Below the pieces are notes generated by a model. The model saw nothing but the letters and a program-made list of their open reading frames with translations, did no database searches and was not told where the DNA came from. The translations under genes were made by a program, and so were the position numbers. DNA of 64,000 bases from JBFWRK01 sp050248955 (GTDB lineage: Bacteria; Actinomycetota; Acidimicrobiia; Acidimicrobiales; Ilumatobacteraceae), in assembly GCA_050248955.1 (NCBI GenBank), contig JBFWRK010000016.1, forward strand, positions 1 to 64,000. Reading direction: 5' to 3'. The stretch's first letter is position 1. Each line of letters begins with the position of its first letter. Of the stretch, positions 52,596 to 61,173 are shown one piece after another.

Positions 52596-52985
52596 TCAAC
52601 CGGCGGCGCCGGCCACGCTCGTGAACGCGATGCCGATGACGCCGTCCCGGTGCGCGACCTCGTGGTCGGGTGCGACGACCGAGAGGATCTGGCGGGCGAG
52701 GTCGAACCGCGGCTCGGACCACTCGCCGGACCGGTAGGGCGCATGGCCCTCGAGCCGAACGTGACCGTCCACGCGCGCCAACGAGAAGTGCAGCCGGGTC
52801 CGATCGCTCATCGCCATCGCCGCACACACCACCTCGTCGGCTGCGATGCGGAGATCGTCGAGCTGGTCGACCGTGATGTCGAACGCCGAGCCGTAGCCCG
52901 TGACGATCAGCCGCACGACGCGCAGGAACCGCTCGTCCGCGGGGATCTCCACGTCGATCCGGTCGTCGGTGGGGTCGAACGTCAT
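52596..52985 (-). CDS. RsbW-fold protein lacking ATP-binding motifs (paralogue)
   Basis: 129 residues. IPADERFLRVVRLIVTGYG and QLDDLRIAADEVVCAAMAMS align residue for residue with the protein at 51728-52117; the N-box Asn is Ala and the G1 and G2 boxes are missing. ATG 52985 has TAAGAT 7 bases upstream, inside the 3' end region of the oxidoreductase gene, so it has its own leaderless promoter as well as read-through. Role inferred: a regulatory partner without kinase activity. Confidence 0.6.
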   Translation of the reverse strand: MTFDPTDDRIDVEIPADERFLRVVRLIVTGYGSAFDITVDQLDDLRIAADEVVCAAMAMSDRTRLHFSLARVDGHVRLEGHAPYRSGEWSEPRFDLARQILSVVAPDHEVAHRDGVIGIAFTSVAGAAG

Positions 52986-52992
52986 CGAGTCG

Positions 52993-52998
52993 ATCTTA
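52993..52998 (-). promoter_or_regulatory. -10 box (TAAGAT) of RsbW-fold paralogue
   Basis: TAAGAT on the minus strand ends 7 bases before ATG 52985 and overlaps the last codon of the upstream oxidoreductase gene. Confidence 0.5.
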
Positions 52999-53988
52999 TG
53001 TACCGGCTGCTGCGCCGGCCTCGGCACCGAGGCGCTCCGTGAGCGCGTCCCGCAACGCCGACGTCCAGAAGCGCAGGAAGCCTGCCTGATCCGGCCCGAT
53101 CTGGTGGAAGTGGAGGTGGTCGACGCCCGCGGCGACGTACTTCGCGGTCAGGTCGACCACGGGCGCCGCGTCCGGGCCGGCCGGCACGCGTTCCGCGAGG
53201 TCGTCCGGCCGGACGAGCTTCGCCGCCTGCTCGAAGTGGGTGAAGGTCGGCAGATCCTGGTTCAGCTGACCGGGCAGCCCGGCGGTCGGCCAGATCTCGA
53301 GCGCGAGGCGGCGTGCTGCAGCGGCATCCTCCCCCCAGCACAGCGTCACCTGGCCGTAGACCGGTCCGGACCCGCCGGCCTTGCGGTAGGTGTCGATCAC
53401 CTCCGCATCGGGCGAGGTCACCCACAGGCCGTCGGCATGTTCGGCGGCGAACCGTGCCGCCGCCGGGCCCGACGCTGCGGCGATGACTGCCGGCGGCCGT
53501 TCCGGCAGCGTGAAGAGGCGGGCGTTCTCGACGGTGTAGTGCTGACCGTGGTGGTCGACGGTCTCGCCCGTCCAGAGCTCGCGCATGATCGCGACCGCTT
53601 CGGCGAGCATCTCGCTTCGCTGCTCGATCGGCGGCCAACGCTCCCCGGTCACGTGCTCGTTGAGCGCCTCGCCGGTGCCGATGCCGAGGAAGAAGCGATC
53701 GCCGCCGAGCGCCGCCGAGGAGGCCGCGGCCTGGGCGATGATCGCCGGGTGAACTCGGATGAGCGGGCAGGTGACGCCCGTGCCAAGTCGCATCGTCGCC
53801 GTTCGTGCCAACACGGCACCGACGGTCGTCCACACGAACGGACTGTGGCCCTGCCGCTCGGTCCACGGGTGGAAGTGGTCGGAGACGGAAGCGAAGGAGA
53901 AGCCCGCCTCCTCGGCGGATCCAGCGAGTCGGACGAGCTCGGCAGGGTCGAACTCTTCGCTCGAGAGCGTGTATCCCCATGCAGTCAT
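52996..53988 (-). CDS. LLM class F420-dependent oxidoreductase
   Basis: 330 residues of the F420-dependent glucose-6-phosphate dehydrogenase-like family. SVSDHFHPWTERQGHSPFVW, RLGTGVTCPLIRVHPAIIAQ, ALGGDRFFLGIGTGEALNEH and DHLHFHQIGPDQAGFLRF are the typical blocks, with TLCWGEDAAAARRLALEIWP in between. It uses deazaflavin F420, an actinobacterial cofactor. ATG 53988 overlaps the sigma stop (ATGA), so it is translated with the sigma factor, an unusual partner. Confidence 0.9.
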   Translation of the reverse strand: MTAWGYTLSSEEFDPAELVRLAGSAEEAGFSFASVSDHFHPWTERQGHSPFVWTTVGAVLARTATMRLGTGVTCPLIRVHPAIIAQAAASSAALGGDRFFLGIGTGEALNEHVTGERWPPIEQRSEMLAEAVAIMRELWTGETVDHHGQHYTVENARLFTLPERPPAVIAAASGPAAARFAAEHADGLWVTSPDAEVIDTYRKAGGSGPVYGQVTLCWGEDAAAARRLALEIWPTAGLPGQLNQDLPTFTHFEQAAKLVRPDDLAERVPAGPDAAPVVDLTAKYVAAGVDHLHFHQIGPDQAGFLRFWTSALRDALTERLGAEAGAAAGT

Positions 53989-54836
53989 GTGGGCTGGCTA
54001 CCCGACTCGCCGTCGATCGAACCCACGTCGCCGTCGCTCTTCGGGATCCGGTCGCGCAAACGCGCCACCGCGGAGCGGAGGAGCCGCGAGACGTGCACCT
54101 GGCTGAGGCCGACCGATTCAGCGATCTCCGTCTGCGTGCGCTCCTCGAAGTAGCGCATGAAGACGATCCGCCGTTCACGGCTCGGGAGCTCGGCCATCGC
54201 GGCGCGCATCTCGACCGTCGTCAGGAGCCGCTCGAAGGCCTCGTCCCACCCCGAGCTGATCTCGTCCTCGGACGCGCCACCGTCCGCCGTGTGGTCCTCG
54301 GTGTCGGCGGACGTCGCCGTGAGCGGGACGGGTCGATAGTTCGTACCGACCCAGATCGCTTCGATCACCTGATCGGGATGGAGGTGCAGATGGGTGGCGA
54401 GATCGTCGACGGTGGGCGAGTGCCCGAGCACGCCGGTGAGACGATCGAGCGCGGCGTTGACGTCCAGGTAGCGCTCCTGCAGTTGACGTGGCACGCGCAT
54501 CCGCCAGGTCGTGTCGCGGTAGTGCCGCCGCACCTCGCCCTGCGCCGTGCTGGACGCGTAGGTCCGGAACGCGACGCCGAACGACGGGTCGAACCGTTCG
54601 ACCGCTTTGAGGATGCCGATCGTGGCGACCTGTACGAGGTCGTCGATCGGTTCGCCGCGGTGCGAGAACCGGCGGGCGATGACGTTGGCGAGCCAGCGGT
54701 GGGCCTCGATGATCTCGTTGCGGATCGACCGATCCCGCCCGACGCGGTATCGAGCGAGGAGCTCGTCCACCTCACGGTCGTCGCGCGCGGGTGGCCGCTG
54801 CCGGCCGCGTGTTGCCGTCGTCTGTCGGCTGGTCAC
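53985..54836 (-). CDS. SigF-type RNA polymerase sigma factor
   Basis: 283 residues from GTG 54836. Region 2 (VQVATIGILKAVERFDPSFG, RHYRDTTWRMRVPRQLQE), region 3 (LGHSPTVDDLATHLHLHPDQ) and region 4 (LPSRERRIVFMRYFEERTQT, EIAESVGLSQVHVSRLL) are complete. Starts GTG 54845, 54836 and 54770 are all possible; 54770 lies one base after the STAS stop and would give 261 residues, close to SigF of mycobacteria. Linked by overlap with an F420 oxidoreductase downstream and a STAS-like gene upstream. Confidence 0.92.
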   Translation of the reverse strand: MTSRQTTATRGRQRPPARDDREVDELLARYRVGRDRSIRNEIIEAHRWLANVIARRFSHRGEPIDDLVQVATIGILKAVERFDPSFGVAFRTYASSTAQGEVRRHYRDTTWRMRVPRQLQERYLDVNAALDRLTGVLGHSPTVDDLATHLHLHPDQVIEAIWVGTNYRPVPLTATSADTEDHTADGGASEDEISSGWDEAFERLLTTVEMRAAMAELPSRERRIVFMRYFEERTQTEIAESVGLSQVHVSRLLRSAVARLRDRIPKSDGDVGSIDGESGSQPT

Positions 54837-55122
54837 GGCAACCACTCCGTCGGCCGTCTCCCACGTGTTCAAGGGCGTGCCAGTACCCGCAGCGCAGTTC
54901 GACGAAACGCCCCGGTCGAGGATCATCCGCGAGCGTGCGCACGAGTGCGGTGCCCGGTCGCAGCCGTAGAATGCCCTCTTCACGGGCGACGACCTCATCG
55001 AGGAGGACCAGCGTGCGCAGACCGGCAGCGTCGACGAAGGTCACCCGTCGCGTGTCGAGCACCACCGGTCGGCCACGATCGACGGCTGACCTCACGTCGG
55101 GCAGCTGCGGCGATCGTTTCAC
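54772..55122 (-). CDS. STAS-like anti-sigma antagonist, phospho-site lost
   Basis: 116 residues from GTG 55122. LPDVRSAVDRGRPVVLDTRR and VTFVDAAGLRTLVLLDEVV show the STAS core, but the family DSSG reads DAAG, so the phosphorylated Ser is missing. The first strand of the domain is short and no earlier start codon is in frame before the divergent gene. The tail, rich in Arg/Ala, overlaps the sigma gene's 5' end by up to 65 bases. Assigned with some doubt from a partial domain and the location. Confidence 0.55.
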   Translation of the reverse strand: MKRSPQLPDVRSAVDRGRPVVLDTRRVTFVDAAGLRTLVLLDEVVAREEGILRLRPGTALVRTLADDPRPGRFVELRCGYWHALEHVGDGRRSGCRDQPTDDGNTRPAAATRARRP

Positions 55123-55143
55123 CCCCGTCGCGACCGGGCAGGC

Positions 55144-56319
55144 GTGGTCGTCATGAACTCCCGGATGCTCGATGGGCAGGCGTTCCCCAACGGACCGGTG
55201 CAGGTCAGGAACGACCGCGCAGGGAGGCTACTCGAGCGCGTCCCGCGCGAACCGCTCACCGTGGGGATCGTCGCGCCACCGTGGATCCCCATCCCGCCAC
55301 CCGCCTACGGGGGTACCGAGGCCGTGCTCGACAACCTGATCTGCGGCCTCGTCGACCTGGGGGTACGTGTCGTCGTCGTCGCCCACGGGGACAGCCGGAT
55401 CGCGGGTGCCGAGGTGCTCGGCGGACCGTGCGCGCCCAGCGGCAGCGCGATCGGCGTGACGACGACCGAGATGGAACACGTCGTGTTCGCCTACGACGCG
55501 CTGCTCCGGCGCGGCGTCGATGTGATCCACGACCACACACTCGTCGGCCCCCTCGTCGGCGCGGCCCGTCACGCGCCGATCCCGATCGTCACGACGAACC
55601 ACGGCCTGTTCGACGTCCACCTGCGCCCGATCTTCCGAGAGCTCGGGCGCGTCTCGTCGGTGGTTGCGATCTCGCACTCGCAAGCGAGGACGGCCGGTGA
55701 CGTACCGATCGCAGCGGTCATCCACCACGGCGTGAGGCCCGAACGCTTCCCCGTCGGCCGTGGCGACGGCGGCTATGCGCTCTTCCTCGGGCGGATGTCG
55801 CCGGCGAAGGGTGTCGTCCAGGCGATCCAAGCCGCTCGCGCCGCCGGGGTGCGGTTGGTCATCGCGGCGAAGTGCTGGGAGCACGAGGAGGTGCGCTTCT
55901 TCGAGCGGGAGGTCGCGCCGCTGCTCGGCGACGACGTCGAGTTCGTCGGTGAGCTCGGTGGGGCGCGCAAGATGGCGCTCCTCGGCGGCGCGGTCGCACT
56001 GCTGAACCCGATCCAGTGGGACGAGCCGTTCGGGATGACGATGATCGAAGCGCTCGCCTGTGGCACGCCGGTCATCGTCACGCCGCGAGGAGCGGCGCCG
56101 GAGCTGGTCGACGATGGCATCACCGGCTTCCTCTGCGCGGGCGAGCGGGAGCTCGTCGAGGCGCTGCAGGGTGTCGGGCGCCTGAACCGGCGGGCGTGCC
56201 GCACCGCCGTCACCGAGCGCTTCTCCGCCGCTCGGAACGCGCGGCGTCACGTCGATCTCTACGAGCGCGTCGTCGGCAGGCGACACGGCGCCGGACGCGT
56301 CGCAGCCGTGGCCCCGTGA
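55144..56319 (+). CDS. Glycosyltransferase family 4
   Basis: 391 residues. LTVGIVAPPWIPIPPPAYGGTE opens the acceptor-side Rossmann fold; the donor-side half has AAVIHHGVRPERFPVG, ALFLGRMSPAKGV and EPFGMTMIEALACGTPVIVT (the E-x7-E retaining motif). Sugar donor and acceptor unknown. GTG 55144 or ATG 55153. Its last base overlaps the debranching enzyme start (GTGA), so both are one transcript. Divergent from the sigma run by 21 bases. Confidence 0.88.
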   Translation: MVVMNSRMLDGQAFPNGPVQVRNDRAGRLLERVPREPLTVGIVAPPWIPIPPPAYGGTEAVLDNLICGLVDLGVRVVVVAHGDSRIAGAEVLGGPCAPSGSAIGVTTTEMEHVVFAYDALLRRGVDVIHDHTLVGPLVGAARHAPIPIVTTNHGLFDVHLRPIFRELGRVSSVVAISHSQARTAGDVPIAAVIHHGVRPERFPVGRGDGGYALFLGRMSPAKGVVQAIQAARAAGVRLVIAAKCWEHEEVRFFEREVAPLLGDDVEFVGELGGARKMALLGGAVALLNPIQWDEPFGMTMIEALACGTPVIVTPRGAAPELVDDGITGFLCAGERELVEALQGVGRLNRRACRTAVTERFSAARNARRHVDLYERVVGRRHGAGRVAAVAP

Positions 56320-58436
56320 CGACCGCCTGGCGCCCACCGCAGGAACCGGCCGCCCTCGGCGACCCGGACGATGTCGTGATGCTGATCGTCGGGCCGTCGT
56401 TCTGCCTGGCCGATGTCGCCGGCGACGTGACGGACGGTGCGCCACTCGGCTGGTTCGTCGCCGACCGCCGCGTGCTGAGCAGAGCGGAGCTGTTCGTCGA
56501 TGGCGGACGCTGCGAGTCGCTGGGCGTCCATCGCCATGACGCGTTCGAGTCGCTCCACGTCCTGCGCACCCCGCCGGGGACCCAGTCGGGGTTGTTGCTC
56601 GTTCGGCATCGTGCGCTCGACGAGGGGCTCGTCGACCGCATCCAGGTGTTCAACCACGCGACGACACCTCGGACCTGTCGCCTCGTCCTCAAGGTCGATG
56701 TCGACTTCGCCGACCTCTTCGCCGTGAAGGACCGGCGCCCGATCGACCGGACTGAGCCCGGCACGACGACCGGGCTGGCGTGCGTCGACGGTGTCCTCCA
56801 CTACACCTGGACCGCTCCGGGCGGTGCGACGCGGCGGACGACGATCGAGGCGTCGCCGTCGTCCGCCACGGTGATGCCGGGCCGTGTCGTGTGGACGCTC
56901 GAGATCGACTCGCAGGAGCATGCCGAGGTCGGCGTGGCGATCACCCACGAGTTGCTCGACACCGGGCTCGAGCCGCCGCGACACCGGGCGCGGGCGCTCG
57001 TCGTCTCTTCGCGGGATCAGGCACGGGCGTGGGAGCGCAGCCTGCCGACCGTGGTGACCGGCAACGCGGCTGTGGACGTTGCCGTTCGTCGCTCCGGCGC
57101 AGACCTCGGCTCGCTCCGACTCTTCGATCCGGAGGACCGGGAGTTCCCGGTGGTGGCCGCCGGGGCGCCGTGGTTCATGACGTTGTTCGGCCGCGACTCG
57201 CTGATCACGTCGCTGTTCTCGATGCACGTCGACCACGGACTCGCGCGCGGCGTCGTACGGGCGCTGGCCCGGCTGCAGGGCGACGTGACCGACGACGAGA
57301 CCGACGAGCAACCGGGCAAGATCCTCCACGAACTGCGGTTCACGCAGGCCACGAGCTTCTCCTTGCGTGCCGGCGCGCCGTACTACGGCTCGGTCGACGC
57401 GACACCGTTGTTCGTGCACCTGGTCGGCGAGCTCGCGCGGTGGGGCGCGTTTGGCGAGGCCGAGATCCGGGCGGGGCTGCCCGCCATCGACCTGGCGCTC
57501 GACTGGATGCTCGGCGCCGGCGACATCGACCGGGACGGGTTCGTCGAGTACCACTGCCGCAGCGTGACGGGGCTGGTCAACCAGGGGTGGAAGGACTCGT
57601 GGGATGGCATCCGCCACGGCGACGGCAGCATCGCCGAGCCGCCGATCGCGCTTGCCGAGGTGCAGGCGTACGTGTTTGCCGCGTTCCACGCCCGCGCCCG
57701 CCTCGCCGAGCTGCTCGGCGACGGGACCGGCGCGGCGACGTGGTCGTCGCGCGCGGCTGCGCTCGCCGACCGCTTCAACGACCGCTTCTGGCTCGGTGCG
57801 GACAAGGGCTTCGCGGCCGGGCTCGATCTGCACAACCAGCCGATCGACTCCGTCACGTCGAGCATGGGCCACTGCCTGTGGACCGGGATCGCGGCGCCGG
57901 AGCACGCGGATGCCGTGGCAAAGCTGCTGATGTCCCCGCCGATGTGGACGGGGTGGGGCATCAGGACGCTGTCGAGCGACAATCCCGGCTACGACCCGCT
58001 CAGCTACCACTGCGGTTCGGTGTGGCCGCACGACTCGACGATCTGCGCGGCCGGACTCATGCGCTACGGCTTCGTGGAGGAGGCGCAGCGGATCGCGGCA
58101 GGGCTCTTCGCTGCCTCGCAGGCCTCCGACGGCAGGCTGCCGGAGCTGTTGAGCGGCATCGACCGCGGCTGGGTCGACGTCCCCGTCCGCTACCCGACGT
58201 CGTGCACGCCGCAGGCGTGGTCGGCGGCGAGCCCGCTCTACCTCCTGCGGATCCTGCTCGGCATCGAACCGAGCGACGATCGCGGGTCGGTGGTCGTCGA
58301 TCCGCAGTTGCCGACCTGGCTCCAGCACGTCCACGTCGACGGTGTGCCAGTCGGCTCGCAACGGTTCAGCATCACCGCGAACGGCAGGGACAGCGACGTC
58401 CGGGTGTCGCCGGAGCGACCGCCGGCGGGCGACTGA
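56316..58436 (+). CDS. Amylo-alpha-1,6-glucosidase / glycogen debranching-type protein
   Basis: 706 residues: an N-terminal beta-sandwich (to about 265) and a GH63/GH15-like (alpha/alpha)6 barrel with PWFMTLFGRDSLITSL, GWKDSWDGIRH and HCGSVWPHDSTI motifs. Members hydrolyse glycogen branch or trehalose/mannosyl-related bonds; this group is often annotated as amylo-alpha-1,6-glucosidase. GTG 56316 overlaps the glycosyltransferase stop. Suggests recycling of glycogen-type polymers beside the trehalose genes. Confidence 0.88.
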   Translation: MTTAWRPPQEPAALGDPDDVVMLIVGPSFCLADVAGDVTDGAPLGWFVADRRVLSRAELFVDGGRCESLGVHRHDAFESLHVLRTPPGTQSGLLLVRHRALDEGLVDRIQVFNHATTPRTCRLVLKVDVDFADLFAVKDRRPIDRTEPGTTTGLACVDGVLHYTWTAPGGATRRTTIEASPSSATVMPGRVVWTLEIDSQEHAEVGVAITHELLDTGLEPPRHRARALVVSSRDQARAWERSLPTVVTGNAAVDVAVRRSGADLGSLRLFDPEDREFPVVAAGAPWFMTLFGRDSLITSLFSMHVDHGLARGVVRALARLQGDVTDDETDEQPGKILHELRFTQATSFSLRAGAPYYGSVDATPLFVHLVGELARWGAFGEAEIRAGLPAIDLALDWMLGAGDIDRDGFVEYHCRSVTGLVNQGWKDSWDGIRHGDGSIAEPPIALAEVQAYVFAAFHARARLAELLGDGTGAATWSSRAAALADRFNDRFWLGADKGFAAGLDLHNQPIDSVTSSMGHCLWTGIAAPEHADAVAKLLMSPPMWTGWGIRTLSSDNPGYDPLSYHCGSVWPHDSTICAAGLMRYGFVEEAQRIAAGLFAASQASDGRLPELLSGIDRGWVDVPVRYPTSCTPQAWSAASPLYLLRILLGIEPSDDRGSVVVDPQLPTWLQHVHVDGVPVGSQRFSITANGRDSDVRVSPERPPAGD

Positions 58437-58439
58437 CCG

Positions 58440-59432
58440 TCACACAGGCGCGCCGCCGCCGTGTTCGCGGACCACGGTGCCGGGTTCCTTGTCGGTGCGG
58501 AGCCCGAGGAACACCGGTTGGCGCAGCAGTCCGCCCTGGGTCCACTCGGAGAAGCGAACCTCGACCACGAGCTCCGGCTCGACCCAGTGCGCCTCGGCCG
58601 GCGGCGTGCCCTCGTCGATCGGCGAGGTGCTCCGGGCGAGCCCCGCCATGCGCTCCGTGAGCAGGGCGATGTCGGCGCGGGACAGGCCGCTGCCCACGCG
58701 GCCTGCGTAGCGGATCGGTCCGCCGGGCCCGTCGTGGTAGCCGACCACCAGCGAGCCGAGCCCGCCGGCGAGGACGCCGGTGCCGGCGATCCATCCGCAG
58801 ACGAGCAGCTCCTGTCCCAGGTTGGAACGCTGCTTGACCCACGCGCTCGAGCGCGTGCCGGGCAGGTACGGGCTGTCGAGACGCTTCGCGACGACGCCCT
58901 CGAGCTGATGGTTCTCGACGAACGCGACGATCGGCGCCGACGCGCCGACGCTCGCCGACGGCGTGGTCCATCCGTCGTGGGCGATGTCGAGCTCGGCGAG
59001 CCGGTCACGGCGCTCGTCGTAGGGCAGCCGGAGCAGGCTCTTCCGGTTGGACCACAGCACGTCGAACACGACGAGGTGCACTGGAACGCTCGTCGCCAGG
59101 CGCCGCTGGGCGGCGGGGTCGACGACGTGCATGCGGCGCTGGAGCCGCTCGAAGCTCGGCCGGCCGGTCTCGTCCACGGCGATGACCTCGCCGTCCAGCA
59201 GGAGCTCGCGGCCGGCGCAACGGGCAGCTCCGGTGGCGAGATCGGGGTAGCGGGTCGTGATGTCGATGCCGGACCGGTTGCGGAGCTCGAGTGTGCCGTC
59301 GACGACCCGCGCGATCACGCGGATGCCGTCCCACTTCACCTCGTACGCCCACCGCGCCTCGTCGGTCGGTAGCGGCGCGGCCGTCGCCAGCATCGGCTCG
59401 ACGAACCGCGGCGTCGAGTCAGCGCGCGGCAT
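58440..59432 (-). CDS. ATP-dependent DNA ligase (LigD-type, ligase domain only)
   Basis: 330 residues. Nucleotidyl Lys in YEVKWDGIRV (motif I), LLLDGEVIAVDE (motif III), LEGVVAKRLDSPYLPG (motif IV) and AWVKQR (motif V), followed by the OB fold. No polymerase or phosphoesterase domain. It overlaps treZ by 14 bases and so ends the trehalose operon. With ku at 34 kb it could perform end joining. Alternative: a stand-alone repair ligase (LigC type). Confidence 0.93.
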   Translation of the reverse strand: MPRADSTPRFVEPMLATAAPLPTDEARWAYEVKWDGIRVIARVVDGTLELRNRSGIDITTRYPDLATGAARCAGRELLLDGEVIAVDETGRPSFERLQRRMHVVDPAAQRRLATSVPVHLVVFDVLWSNRKSLLRLPYDERRDRLAELDIAHDGWTTPSASVGASAPIVAFVENHQLEGVVAKRLDSPYLPGTRSSAWVKQRSNLGQELLVCGWIAGTGVLAGGLGSLVVGYHDGPGGPIRYAGRVGSGLSRADIALLTERMAGLARSTSPIDEGTPPAEAHWVEPELVVEVRFSEWTQGGLLRQPVFLGLRTDKEPGTVVREHGGGAPV

Positions 59433-61173
59433 GATCCGCCCGATCCGGTGAGGTGCGTACGACGGCCAGCGAGCGCGGCGCGACGACGAGCTTGCCCTCT
59501 TCGATGCGCGTCGCGTCGCTGGCGAGGATCGGGACCGGGGCGGGCTCTCTCCGTCCGACCGGCTGCCAGCGGTGCGCCGCATCGCCGAAGTTGGCGAGGA
59601 TGCACAGCGACCCGCGGCGCATGACGACGACGTCCCCGTGGCGCTCGATGCGCGTCCTCGCCGCCCGGGGATCGGTCAGGTCCGGTTCCGCCCGGCGCAG
59701 GGCGAGCACGCGCCGGTACCAGTCGAGCAGCTCCGCGTGAGCGGGCTCGTCGCGCTCGTCCCAGCGCAACCGGCACTCGTCGAACGTCTCGATCGCGAAC
59801 GGGTCGGCGAGGTCCTCGTCGCGCCGGGCGAGACCGGCGAACTCACGGCTGCGACCCTCGACCACGGCTGTGCGCAACTCCTCGTCGCGGAAGTCGGCGA
59901 AGAACCGGAACGGGGTCGACGCACCCCACTCCTCTCCCTGGAACAGCAGTGGCGTGCACGGTCCGAGGAGGAGCACACCAGCGGCCAGCTTCACCGCTCC
60001 GGCACCGACGAGGTGGACGAGCCGCTCGCCGCCCGCACGGTTGCCGATCTGGTCGTGGTTCTGCATCGCGACCACGAACCGGTGTCGGGGTTCGTCAACA
60101 AGCGGAGCGCCGTGACCCCGGCGGCGATGCTCGGACCACTGCCCGTCGAGGTGGTGCACCTGTGCCAGTGCCCGCACCACCGCGTCCAGCGAGCCGTAGT
60201 CGACGTAGTAGCCGGCGTCCTCGCCGGTGAGGACCGCATGGACCGCGTGGTGGAGATCGTCGGCCCATTGCCCATCGAGTCCGTAACCGCCGGCCTCGGC
60301 AGCGGTCGTGATCCGCGGATCGTTCCGGTCGTCCTCCGCGACGAGCAGGATCGTTCGACCCACCGCAGCGCCGAGCGCGAGCGCCTCCTGAGCGAGCTCG
60401 GCCAGGATGTGCTGCGCCCGTGAGTCGACCAGGGCGTGCGTCGCGTCGAGCCTGAGCCCGTCGACGTGGTAGTGCTCGATCCAGTGGCGCACGTTGTCGA
60501 TGATGTAGCGGCGCACCTCGTCGCTGCCCTCACCGTCCAGGTTCATCGCTTCTCCCCACGGCGTCCCGGCGACCTCGTGGGTGTACGGGCCGAACTCGCC
60601 GAGCTGGTCCGCTTCCGGACCGACGTGGTTGTAGACGACGTCCAGGAGGACGCCGAACCCTCGCTGGTGGGCGGCGTCGACGAAGCGCTTGAAGCCGTCG
60701 GGCCCACCGTACGCATGGTGCACCGCGAACGGCAGGACGCCGTCGTAGCCCCAGCCGCGATCGCCGGAGAACGCCGCGACCGGCATCACTTCCACGAGCG
60801 TGACGCCGAGATCGGCGAGGTGATCGAGCCGCTCGATCGCGCCATCGAACGTTCCCGCGGGCGAGAACGTGCCGACGTGCAGCTCGTAGATCACCGCCCC
60901 CGCGAGCGGGCTGCCGTGCCATGTCTGATCGGTCCATGGAAACGCCTGGTGGTCGACGACGGCAGAGGGCCCGTCGGCACCGTCGGGCTGCCACGCCGAT
61001 CGGGGATCGGCGAGCAGGGGCCCACCGTCGAGCGAGAACGAGTAGCGGGTGCCGACCGCGAGCGGCTCGTCGCCCACGAACCAGTCGCCGGCTCGCGCCG
61101 CGAGCGAGCGCCTGCCGGACTCCGTGACGACCTCGACGCGCGCGGCGCGCGGCGCCCACACCCGTGGGATCAT
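59419..61173 (-). CDS. treZ: Malto-oligosyltrehalose trehalohydrolase
   Basis: 584 residues. Releases trehalose from the maltooligosyl-trehalose made by TreY. N-terminal CBM48-like domain (MIPRVWAPRAARVEV), then GH13: GWGYDGVLPFAVHHAYGGPD, DVVYNHVG, GLRLDATHAL (nucleophile Asp), ILLVAEDDRND (acid Glu) and QNHDQIGNR (second Asp). ATG 61173 overlaps the treY stop (ATGA). Length normal. Confidence 0.95.
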   Translation of the reverse strand: MIPRVWAPRAARVEVVTESGRRSLAARAGDWFVGDEPLAVGTRYSFSLDGGPLLADPRSAWQPDGADGPSAVVDHQAFPWTDQTWHGSPLAGAVIYELHVGTFSPAGTFDGAIERLDHLADLGVTLVEVMPVAAFSGDRGWGYDGVLPFAVHHAYGGPDGFKRFVDAAHQRGFGVLLDVVYNHVGPEADQLGEFGPYTHEVAGTPWGEAMNLDGEGSDEVRRYIIDNVRHWIEHYHVDGLRLDATHALVDSRAQHILAELAQEALALGAAVGRTILLVAEDDRNDPRITTAAEAGGYGLDGQWADDLHHAVHAVLTGEDAGYYVDYGSLDAVVRALAQVHHLDGQWSEHRRRGHGAPLVDEPRHRFVVAMQNHDQIGNRAGGERLVHLVGAGAVKLAAGVLLLGPCTPLLFQGEEWGASTPFRFFADFRDEELRTAVVEGRSREFAGLARRDEDLADPFAIETFDECRLRWDERDEPAHAELLDWYRRVLALRRAEPDLTDPRAARTRIERHGDVVVMRRGSLCILANFGDAAHRWQPVGRREPAPVPILASDATRIEEGKLVVAPRSLAVVRTSPDRADHAAR

